A stretch of 54,312 bases of DNA from positions 1 to 54,312 of the forward strand of contig DATKDU010000399.1 of assembly GCA_035512595.1 (NCBI GenBank), given 5' to 3'. The stretch's first letter is position 1. Each line of letters starts with the position of its first letter. Of the stretch, positions 47,222-54,312 are shown piece by piece. This DNA is from DATKDU01 sp035512595. Its GTDB lineage: Bacteria > Planctomycetota > Planctomycetia > Pirellulales > Pirellulaceae. The notes under the pieces were generated by a model. It saw only the letters and a list, made by a program, of their open reading frames with translations, searched no databases and was not told the DNA's origin. Both the position numbers and the translations under genes were made by a program.

Positions 47222-49576
47222 TTACTTCTGCTCCACAATCTCCACCAGCCCCGTGTCAATGTACTGACCGCCGCCGGTCTGATGGCAGTGGACGGCCAGC
47301 GCGTGTTTTCCATTTTTCGACGCGGTGAGTGCTTTCTTCAGGACATCGTCGTCAATCGAGATCGTTGTGTAATCGGTCGTGTAACCGACAGTCTTGCCGA
47401 TCAGGATGCCGTTCAAGTAAATCTCGCTGTCCTCGTCGTAGTGGATGGCAATGCCGAGGTTGCTGGTTTTGTCCGCGGGGATTTCGACCGTGCGGCGGAG
47501 CCAGATGTCGGGGGTTTTCCATTCGGTGCGGACGACGCTGCCGGGGGTGCTCTTCTCGCCGAAGCCGCCGGGGGCTTCCTTCCAATCGCCATCGTCGAAG
47601 GCCGGCTGCTCCCAGCCGGCAGCCGGCTTGGCCGTCGTGAGCCGCCACGATTGCGCCTCCTCGCGCGACGTCGGCACTACGACCGTGATCTTCGGCGGCG
47701 GCAGGTAAAGCTTCTTGTGGGCCGCGGCCAGCTTCTCCGCATCGAACTTGAGCACCTTGCGGTCGTAGGTCATCAGGCCATTGACTTCGATCTCCACATC
47801 GGTCGTCTGCGTGTAGATCGCCGCCGCCAGCCCCCTGCCGATCAGCGGCCGGAGCTGATCGATCAGCCGCAGGTAGGCCGCTTGCAAATCCTCCTTGTTC
47901 TGGAACGTGCGGTAACCCCAGTTCCCCTTGGCCAGCCAGGTATGCCCCTCCAGCGGCAATCCCAACCCGCCGTATTCCCCCAGGACGATCGCCCGATTGC
48001 CGTCGGGCTGGGGGGCGGCCGGGCCGGGGTAGCGGTGGATGTCGTACACGTCGCCGACGGGGAAGTCATTGCCGCCGGAGGCGCAGTTGACCAGCCGCGT
48101 CGGGTCGTATTGTTTCGTCCACTCGGTGACGCGGACGGTATCTGACTGCCCCCACCCTTCGTTGAACGGCACCCACATCACGATCGAGGGGAAGTGATGC
48201 AGATCGTCGATGATCGCCTTCCACTCGGCATCAAAATTGTCCGCCGATTCCTTCGAGCGGGTCATCTCCGTGCCGTTGTGAGTGCCGAGCGGGTCCCAGC
48301 GGGCGTGCTTGTCGCCGCTGGGCATGTCCTGCCAGACGAGCATGCCCGCACGATCGCAGTGGTAATACCAGCGGGCCGGCTCGACCTTGACATGCTTGCG
48401 GATCATGTTGAAGCCGAGCTGCTTGGTCATCTCGATGTCGTACTTGAGGGCCTCGTCGGTCGGGGCGGTATAGAGACCGTCCGGCCACCACCCCTGATCG
48501 AGCGGGCCGAATTGAAACAGCGGCTGGTTGTTGAGCACCAGCCGCAGATGCCCCTCGTCGTCCTTGCCGACGGAGATTTTTCGCACGGCGAAGTAGCTGG
48601 TGACCTGGTCCGTATCTCCGTCCCCTTCGGAGAGGGTCACGTCCACGTCGTATAAAAAGGGGTCGTGCGGCGACCACAGCCTCGGCTCGTCGAGTTTCCA
48701 GGTGTATCGCGACTGGGTCTGCTGCAGTTTGCTCCGCTCCGGCGGATTGCCGGCGGCTGAGCGAGCATCTTTGCCGCTGGCAATCAGCCGATCTCCTGCA
48801 CGGACGCGTACCTCAAGCCGGTTGCGGCCGTTTGTTCGTTCCCACCAGTGGATGGTCACGCTCGCCGTGCCACGGTCCACGTCGCTGGTGAACGCAAGCG
48901 ATGCGATGCGAACCGCGGGCACCGGCTCCAGCCACACCGTCTGCCAGATGCCGGTGACCGGCGTGTACCAGATGCCGCGGGGATTGGCGAGCTGTTTGCC
49001 GCGGGGTTGGAAGCCGGCATCGGTCGGATCGCGAACGGCGACGATCAATTCCTGCTCGACGTCGCCGGGCTTCAAGGCGTCAGTGATGTCGAAGGAAAAT
49101 GGGTCGTAGCCGCCCCGATGCTCGCCGACTTTCGTGCCGTTGACCGAAACCACAGTCTCCCAATCGACGGCGCCGAAGTGGAGCAGCAGCCGGCCCCCAT
49201 CGGCCAGCTTCGGCGCTTGGAACTTGCGGGCGTACAAGAGCATCTGCTTGTCCGTGATGCGCTTGCCCACGCCGGAGAGGGACGACTCGACGGGGAAGGG
49301 GACGAGAATCTTGCCCCAGGGAGCGCTGGGTCTGCGGTACACATTGAGATTCTCCGCCCAATCGACGATCGCGTAGTCCCACAGCCCGTTGAGATTCACC
49401 CACTCCTGGCGGACCATCTGCGGCCGCGGGTATTCCGGATGGACCTTCTCCGGCGAGACGTCTTTGGCCCACCGCGTCATCAGCGGCCCGGGCGCGGGCT
49501 GCCACTCGGCGGCAGCCAGCGGAAAGGCCATCGATATTCCCGTAACAATCGCCAAGGTATGGATCGCGCGACGCAT
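47222..49576 (-). CDS. Secreted glycoside hydrolase family 2 protein (beta-galactosidase/glucuronidase-like)
   Basis: A 784-residue protein with a signal peptide (MRRAIHTLAIVTGISMAFPLAAAE). It has the GH2 domain order: sugar-binding jelly roll (PRPQMVRQEWVNLNGLWDYA, RKFQAPKLADGGRLLLHFGAV), an Ig-like domain, and the TIM barrel. The acid/base Glu is in VPFNEGWGQ (near residue 473) and the nucleophile Glu is probably in VLGEYGGLG (near 534). A C-terminal sugar-binding jelly roll follows (VRTEWKTPDIWLRRTVEIP). It likely cleaves galactosides or glucuronides in the periplasm or outside. Substrate cannot be predicted. It lies in the same direction as the cupin and PVC-type gene on the minus strand. 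Confidence 0.9.
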   Translation of the reverse strand: MRRAIHTLAIVTGISMAFPLAAAEWQPAPGPLMTRWAKDVSPEKVHPEYPRPQMVRQEWVNLNGLWDYAIVDWAENLNVYRRPSAPWGKILVPFPVESSLSGVGKRITDKQMLLYARKFQAPKLADGGRLLLHFGAVDWETVVSVNGTKVGEHRGGYDPFSFDITDALKPGDVEQELIVAVRDPTDAGFQPRGKQLANPRGIWYTPVTGIWQTVWLEPVPAVRIASLAFTSDVDRGTASVTIHWWERTNGRNRLEVRVRAGDRLIASGKDARSAAGNPPERSKLQQTQSRYTWKLDEPRLWSPHDPFLYDVDVTLSEGDGDTDQVTSYFAVRKISVGKDDEGHLRLVLNNQPLFQFGPLDQGWWPDGLYTAPTDEALKYDIEMTKQLGFNMIRKHVKVEPARWYYHCDRAGMLVWQDMPSGDKHARWDPLGTHNGTEMTRSKESADNFDAEWKAIIDDLHHFPSIVMWVPFNEGWGQSDTVRVTEWTKQYDPTRLVNCASGGNDFPVGDVYDIHRYPGPAAPQPDGNRAIVLGEYGGLGLPLEGHTWLAKGNWGYRTFQNKEDLQAAYLRLIDQLRPLIGRGLAAAIYTQTTDVEIEVNGLMTYDRKVLKFDAEKLAAAHKKLYLPPPKITVVVPTSREEAQSWRLTTAKPAAGWEQPAFDDGDWKEAPGGFGEKSTPGSVVRTEWKTPDIWLRRTVEIPADKTSNLGIAIHYDEDSEIYLNGILIGKTVGYTTDYTTISIDDDVLKKALTASKNGKHALAVHCHQTGGGQYIDTGLVEIVEQK

Positions 49577-49619
49577 GGGGGTTTGCCTTGGGCAATGGTG
49601 ACTCGGAAGCGGGGCGTTT

Positions 49620-49711
49620 GGACACAGATTAAACAGATTGACACAGATGAGAAGGCTACTGACAAACCTTTTTCTTGCATCGATCTGTGTAAATCTGTTC
49701 GATCAGTGTCC
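49620..49711. repeat. Imperfect inverted repeat with ACAGATT words, before the GH2 gene
   Basis: The left side 49620-49650 (GGACACAGATTAAACAGATT and more) is mirrored by the right side 49679-49711 (AATCTGTTCGATCAGTGTCC at its end) with mismatches. The ACACAGAT/ATCTGTGT wording is a familiar dispersed intergenic repeat. It sits between the GH2 and cupin genes. Confidence 0.7.
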
Positions 49712-49717
49712 TTCCTC

Positions 49718-50044
49718 TCACCCCTCTGTCGATTCGCGTTTCAGCTCCACCACGATGTTCCGCCACGGCCTGCTCCCCGTGTTTTTCGCGGCATGGACCG
49801 ACTCATCCGGCACTTCGCGGAACCGCACGTCGCCGTCGGCCATCGTGCGCGGCGGATCGGCCGTGCCGTCAGGAAAAAGGGTCTGAAGCTCGCCGTCGCC
49901 GATCACGACGTACAAAAAATCGGTCGAATGGCGATGGAAGGAGGTCTGCTCCCCCGGCTCCAGCCGCAGATCCCACACGCGGACCCGGTCGTTTTCGAAG
50001 AGCAGTCTGGTGCCGACGGCATCGGTAATCGTGTTTTCGCCCAT
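49718..50044 (-). CDS. Small cupin-domain protein
   Basis: A 108-residue protein from ATG 50044 (MGENTITDAVGTRLLFEN). A single cupin fold is suggested by RVWDLRLEPGEQTSFHRHST, with the metal-binding HxH pair, then a conserved region YVVIGDGELQTLF and VRFREVPDESVHAAKN with a further His. Cupins bind metal ions and range from enzymes to sugar sensors; nothing identifies the substrate. The longer frame to 50065 starts in a repeat (ATTCCGCA words) and is not preferred. It lies between the PVC-type dehydrogenase and GH2 genes, all on the minus strand, so a joint operon is possible. Confidence 0.82.
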   Translation of the reverse strand: MGENTITDAVGTRLLFENDRVRVWDLRLEPGEQTSFHRHSTDFLYVVIGDGELQTLFPDGTADPPRTMADGDVRFREVPDESVHAAKNTGSRPWRNIVVELKRESTEG

Positions 50045-50075
50045 TCCGCACTCCGCATTCCGCAATCCGCATTGG

Positions 50076-53000
50076 CTACGGCCCCTCCACCGTCACCGCC
50101 ATCACCACCGGCGCGGTCGCATCGCTCCCCTTGACCAGTTCGAGCTCCTTCACGGCCAATTGCCGCTTCGGCTGCACGGCCAGGTACCGCACCTGCTGAG
50201 AGCGAAGCTGATAGGCGAACTTCGAGGCCGGCACATCGACCCGGCGGATGTAGTCGGCAAAGTGCTCGCCGTTTAAGAGCTCGTGGTCCTCGGTCTGCCC
50301 GTCCTCGTACGTCAGCCGCACGATCAGCGTCACCGACCCCTTCTCGCTGTAGGGATAACCCCAGCCGGAAATGCCCGACAGCAAATGGATCGCCTTCGCC
50401 GGCCCGTTCACTGCCAGCTTCACGCTCCGCGGCATTTTGGGCGGGATCGTCCCCTGCGGGCCGAACAGCAGCACCACGTTGGGCCGCTGCTCGCCGCTGG
50501 GATCGACCAGCACGAACGGCACTCCCTCGAACGTCTTGGGGGCCCAGTCGCGGAAGATCAGCCGTTCGGCCGGCGCATCCTCACTGTAGAACATCCCCTT
50601 GGTGCTGACGACCGTGGCCACTTTATCGAGCGGCAGCGGCAGGTACTTGCCGCGCTGCGTAAGGAACTCCAGCAGGTTGGTGATCTCCTCCTGCGAGACC
50701 TGCTTCTCGAAGCCTTCGGGCATCAGCGACTTGGGCGAGGCGATGAGCTGCTCGATGTCCTCGCGGAGCAGCGTGTGCCTTTTCGCCTCGGCATCGATCA
50801 GCTCGATCGAGGTCCTGGTCTCCGACGCCAACAAGCCGCTGAGCGTCTCTCCCTCGACAGTCAGCACGGAATAGACGCGGAAATTCCCTTCGACGCTCTT
50901 GCTGGGGTCGATCATCTGTTCCAAAAGCTCCGCCTTGGGATGGACCGCCATGCCGGTCAGGTCGGGTCCGATCTTGGCCCCTTCGCCCGAATGCGTGTGG
51001 CACTTGGCGCACAGTTTCGTGAACACGATCTTGCCCGCTGCCGCATCCCCCTTCTGCCTGGTCAGCGGCATTAACTCCTCGACCACTTTCTGCCGGTCGG
51101 CATTGGGCAATCCACCGCCGCGCGACAAAAGCTCGCGGGCCTGGCGGGCGATGCGGCGGTCGGGATGTGCCGCCAGGGCCTGTTTTTGATCGAGCGACAG
51201 GACGCCAAAGTCGGCGGTTCCTTTCTCGGCCGCGTCGAGCAGTGCCCGCGTCCATTCCGCTCGCGAGAGGAGCAACCGCATTGCCGCCGGCTTGATGGCC
51301 GGCGTCCATTTGCCCATCCGCTCGATGACGCCGGCGGCGACGGCGGGGGATTCGCTTTGTCGCAGGGCATCGAGGAGCCCCGCGGCCAGCTCGGGCGACG
51401 AGCGTGGCGTGATCAGGTCCATAACGGTCGCAGCGGTCGCTTCGTCCGAGCGGCGGAAGGCGACAAGCTGCGTGGCGGCATCCAGCCGGTCTTTTTCCGG
51501 CTTCGCCTCATCGTCCAAAATCGACAGGAACGACGCGGCAATCTCCACGGCGAATTTGTCGAGCTTGTCGGTGCCGAGCTTCGTGGCCAGGGTGAGGAGC
51601 TGGCCGCGGGCAGCGGCGGGCGATTTCTCGAACGCTTGGACGAGGGTCTCCTCATCGGCGGCCGACAGCTTGTACTGGCTGTCGCGCGGCCAGCCGCGAA
51701 CGAGGCCGGCGACGATCGCCTCGCTGACGGCCGGCTGGGCGGAGCTGAGCGAGGCGAGGATCGGGCCCATCTTTGGACTGCCGCCGCGGGCGACGTGCTC
51801 AGCGACGATGGCGATTCGCTGTTGTACTTTGGGGTCTTCGTACCCCTGGCGATGGGTGCTGGCGACTTTGGACAAGAATAACTCGCCCTGACCAGCCGCT
51901 GCCGCCGTGGCGGCATCGAGCAGCCAGCGATCGGCAACGACATCTTCGCGCTCGATCACGGCGGCTATCGCCCCGGCTGCCAATTCGTTTTGGGGCCAGT
52001 CGGCCAGCGCCAGTAAACCCAAGAGGCAACGGCCGTCATTCACATCGCCGCTCAACGCCTGGCACTGAAGGAGCGCACGTAGTGACAGCTCCGTGTGCGG
52101 GGCAACTTGGACGGCGTTTCGCACGACGCCTGGTGAGTCGTGGTAGAGTCCCGCGAGCGCGAGTTGATAGACGTCCTGGGACTCTCCATCCTTGAACGCT
52201 CCCAGCCCGTGCAATGTCCACATCGCGTGAATCGCGCCGACATTGAGGCCGAGCTCGTCCGCCTGTTCGCCTTGAACCAGTGCGGTCAGCGCCGGCACGA
52301 CGTCCTTGTTCCCGCGTTCGACCAGCAGCCGCTGGGCGTGACGCCGCCAGAAGAGGTTGTCGCTGTTCAGTGCGGCGACGAGCTGCTCGGGGGCGGCATT
52401 GGCCGGCGACCGCAGATCAGGGGGCTGACGCCCCCCGCTCGCCGTGTACGCCAACCGATAAACCCGGCCGTGCTTCTTGTCGCGGAGGTCGGATTCATAG
52501 GCCGCGCCGCGGCCCGTGCGGAAGCCTTGCGGCGTCGGGTTGTGCTGGACGATGTAGTTGTACCAGTCGAGGACCCAGACGTTGCCGTCGGGGCCGACCT
52601 CCGCCATGATCGGCGCGGTCCATTCGTCGTGGCTGGCGAAAAGATTCCACGAGTTCTTGCTATTGAATCCCGCGCCGTCGGGGGTGATCACGAACGTCGC
52701 CACCAGGTGCCCCGTCGGCTCGCAAACGAAGGCAGTCCGGTTCCAGTATTCGCGGGGATAGTTGCGGGCCGTGTACAGCGCGTGTCCCGCCGCCGCCGTA
52801 AACCCGCCGTGATGATCGACCTGCCGCACGTTCTCGGTCACCGGTTCGAACCGGTTGCTCTCGGCAATCCCTTCCAGCCGCGAGCTGCTCCAGCCGCGGA
52901 CCGCCTCGTAGTAGCGGTTAGGGATTGGCAGGTACTCGCTCGGATTGCCGTTGGCGGTCGAGCCGAAGACGATTCCTTCCTCGGAAAAGCCGAGTCCCCA

Positions 53001-54312
53001 GGTGTTGTTGTTCGTCGAGCGGAGGAACTCCAGCTCGGTGACGGCCGTGTTCTCGCCTTCGCCTTCGACCTTGAACCGGAAGAAGCCCTGGCCGAACCCG
53101 GTTACCTGCTTGCCGTCCGTCAGGACGGGGCGCGAGTTGTTGTACCCCTGCATGCCCCAGTACCAGTTGTCGAGGCCATAGTGAAAATTGCTCACGCCGC
53201 CGTGCGTGTCGCGCATGTTCCAGCCGGTGATCAGCGTCTTCTTGAGGTCGGCCTTGTCGTCGCCGTCGGTGTCCTTGAGATAGATGGTCTCGCGGCCGTC
53301 TTGCACGATCGCTCCGCCGCGATAGAAGGCGATTGCCGTCGGGATCGACAGCTTCTCGGCAAAGACCGTGAATTTGTCGCTCTTGCCGTCGCCGTCAGTG
53401 TCCTCGCAGATGCGGATCCGGTCGCGCCCCTCGCCCGGCGGCTTTAGCTCGTTGGGATAGTCGTACGTCTCGCAGATCCACAGCCGGCCGCGCTCGTCCC
53501 AGGTCATGAAGATCGGCTTGCCTGCAAGTTGCGGCTCGCTGACGACCAGTTCCACCTGGAATCCCACCGGCGTCACGATGTGCTTCATCGATTCTTCCGG
53601 CGGAAGTGGCAATTGCATCTTCCGCTTGCCTTTGGTCGTCGTACCCCACCGCTCGCCGGCCGGATAGAAGGGGACATCGGCCTCGACGTATTCAAACGGC
53701 TTGGCGTTGGCGGCCGGCTTGGTCATCTCTGGCTTGTCGGACGCTGCCTGCGCGACGGGAACTTCGTGACCGATCGCCCAGCGGATGCCCCGTTCGACCA
53801 GGTTGTGAAACCCCGGATTGCCGAAGGTCCGCTCGTCGTGGCCCCAGGCGGTGTAGAAGACGCGGCCCTTGCCGTGGGTGCGGACCCAGGTCCACGGCTC
53901 CTGGCGGCCGCGCTCGTCGCGGTACTCGAGGACCGTGCGGTCCGTTTCGTTGTGCTTTGTGTGGACGTACGTTTCGTCCCAGCTCTCAAAGCTTTTGTAG
54001 CCGGCCAGCAGCGGGTGCTTTTCCCCATCCTCCGTCGGGCGGGCGCGGAACGTGCCCGTGCCGTGCCGCGAAAACTGCGCCCCCACCAGCTCAATGTACC
54101 TGGGCGAGTTGAGGAAGCAATAAGAGGCGCAGTGGAGCGGAATGAATCCCTTGCCGCTCTCGATGTACTCGAGCAGCGCCTTTTCCTGCTCCGGAGAAAT
54201 CCGCTCCTGGTTGGCGTAAACCACCAGTCCGTCGTACTTCGCCAGATTCGCGGCATTCAGATCGTCGAGCTTGTCGGTGTAGGTCAGCTCAATGCCGCGG
54301 GCTTTCATCACC
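50076..54312 (-). CDS. ThuA / PVC-type membrane-bound dehydrogenase / c-type heme protein, 5' end outside window
   Basis: At least 1411 residues, open to the right edge; the true N-terminus is missing. The first visible part is a ThuA-like glutamine-amidotransferase-fold domain (GLVVYANQERISPEQEKALL, then GFIPLHCASYCF, WTWVRTHGKGRVFYTAWGHD). A PVC-type propeller domain follows (EPQLAGKPIFMTWDERGRLW, CEDTDGDGKSDKF, NVWVLDWYNYIVQHNPTPQG), then HEAT-like repeats, and a C-terminal c-heme domain with CAKCHTHSGEGAKIGPDLTG (50997-51011). This is the membrane-bound dehydrogenase plus heme-binding arrangement abundant in planctomycetes, presumed to oxidise sugars in the periplasm. It heads the minus-strand set leading to the cupin and GH2 genes. 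Confidence 0.92.
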   Translation of the reverse strand, partial: VMKARGIELTYTDKLDDLNAANLAKYDGLVVYANQERISPEQEKALLEYIESGKGFIPLHCASYCFLNSPRYIELVGAQFSRHGTGTFRARPTEDGEKHPLLAGYKSFESWDETYVHTKHNETDRTVLEYRDERGRQEPWTWVRTHGKGRVFYTAWGHDERTFGNPGFHNLVERGIRWAIGHEVPVAQAASDKPEMTKPAANAKPFEYVEADVPFYPAGERWGTTTKGKRKMQLPLPPEESMKHIVTPVGFQVELVVSEPQLAGKPIFMTWDERGRLWICETYDYPNELKPPGEGRDRIRICEDTDGDGKSDKFTVFAEKLSIPTAIAFYRGGAIVQDGRETIYLKDTDGDDKADLKKTLITGWNMRDTHGGVSNFHYGLDNWYWGMQGYNNSRPVLTDGKQVTGFGQGFFRFKVEGEGENTAVTELEFLRSTNNNTWGLGFSEEGIVFGSTANGNPSEYLPIPNRYYEAVRGWSSSRLEGIAESNRFEPVTENVRQVDHHGGFTAAAGHALYTARNYPREYWNRTAFVCEPTGHLVATFVITPDGAGFNSKNSWNLFASHDEWTAPIMAEVGPDGNVWVLDWYNYIVQHNPTPQGFRTGRGAAYESDLRDKKHGRVYRLAYTASGGRQPPDLRSPANAAPEQLVAALNSDNLFWRRHAQRLLVERGNKDVVPALTALVQGEQADELGLNVGAIHAMWTLHGLGAFKDGESQDVYQLALAGLYHDSPGVVRNAVQVAPHTELSLRALLQCQALSGDVNDGRCLLGLLALADWPQNELAAGAIAAVIEREDVVADRWLLDAATAAAAGQGELFLSKVASTHRQGYEDPKVQQRIAIVAEHVARGGSPKMGPILASLSSAQPAVSEAIVAGLVRGWPRDSQYKLSAADEETLVQAFEKSPAAARGQLLTLATKLGTDKLDKFAVEIAASFLSILDDEAKPEKDRLDAATQLVAFRRSDEATAATVMDLITPRSSPELAAGLLDALRQSESPAVAAGVIERMGKWTPAIKPAAMRLLLSRAEWTRALLDAAEKGTADFGVLSLDQKQALAAHPDRRIARQARELLSRGGGLPNADRQKVVEELMPLTRQKGDAAAGKIVFTKLCAKCHTHSGEGAKIGPDLTGMAVHPKAELLEQMIDPSKSVEGNFRVYSVLTVEGETLSGLLASETRTSIELIDAEAKRHTLLREDIEQLIASPKSLMPEGFEKQVSQEEITNLLEFLTQRGKYLPLPLDKVATVVSTKGMFYSEDAPAERLIFRDWAPKTFEGVPFVLVDPSGEQRPNVVLLFGPQGTIPPKMPRSVKLAVNGPAKAIHLLSGISGWGYPYSEKGSVTLIVRLTYEDGQTEDHELLNGEHFADYIRRVDVPASKFAYQLRSQQVRYLAVQPKRQLAVKELELVKGSDATAPVVMAVTVEGP

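Overview
The window looks like a high-GC planctomycete chromosome segment, probably from a Pirellulales-type relative, though the genus cannot be read from it. The evidence is a set of families that are abundant in that phylum: a DUF1549/DUF1553 cytochrome-type protein, proteins with planctomycete cytochrome (PSCyt1) modules, a WD40 protein fused to a heme domain, a ThuA/PVC-type membrane-bound dehydrogenase, a PQQ-like propeller, leucine-rich repeat proteins with a single N-terminal anchor, and YXWGXW repeats.

Left part (1-13.2 kb). The end of a glycolate-oxidase FAD subunit precedes its iron-sulfur subunit glcF and a small membrane protein. On the minus strand follow three large exported proteins in one direction (DUF1549/DUF1553, pre-peptidase-like, WD40/PSCyt1) and a PQQ-like propeller. 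The spacers between them carry strong palindromes of REP type.

Middle (13.2-32.4 kb). A very large cyclic beta-1,2-glucan synthase (ndvB-like) occupies almost 9 kb. A divergent Ku-LigD pair (bacterial NHEJ) follows, then a tRNA-Val(GAC), a cysteine-desulfurase-like enzyme, an LRR protein, a 976-bp spacer with heptanucleotide tandem repeats, and a DUF58 protein.

Stress island (32.4-47.1 kb). This is a run of small genes typical of general stress responses: two DUF2294/MpsC-like proteins, a single-domain response regulator, CsrA, a GlsB/YeaQ-type membrane protein, DUF3309, a YXWGXW protein, a diheme cytochrome, DUF1499, a PAS-rich hybrid histidine kinase translationally coupled to an RsbU-like PP2C phosphatase, CsbD, and an FKBP isomerase. 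Three copies of a structured RNA element with its own intrinsic terminator (33247-33353, 33785-33893, 45303-45415) sit upstream of three of these genes. They share a motif, a hairpin and a terminator stem that covaries between copies. I do not recognise the family, and it is the strongest candidate here for something undescribed. A further promoter-hairpin-terminator unit at 32401-32578 may be a separate small RNA. A decayed copy of the PP2C phosphatase lies at about 45862-46212.

Right part (47.2-54.3 kb, minus strand). A secreted GH2 glycosidase, a small cupin, and a ThuA/PVC dehydrogenase/c-type heme protein that runs off the right edge. Together they suggest exported polysaccharide or sugar catabolism.

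All functional calls come from reading motifs and domain order in the sequence; no database search was possible.
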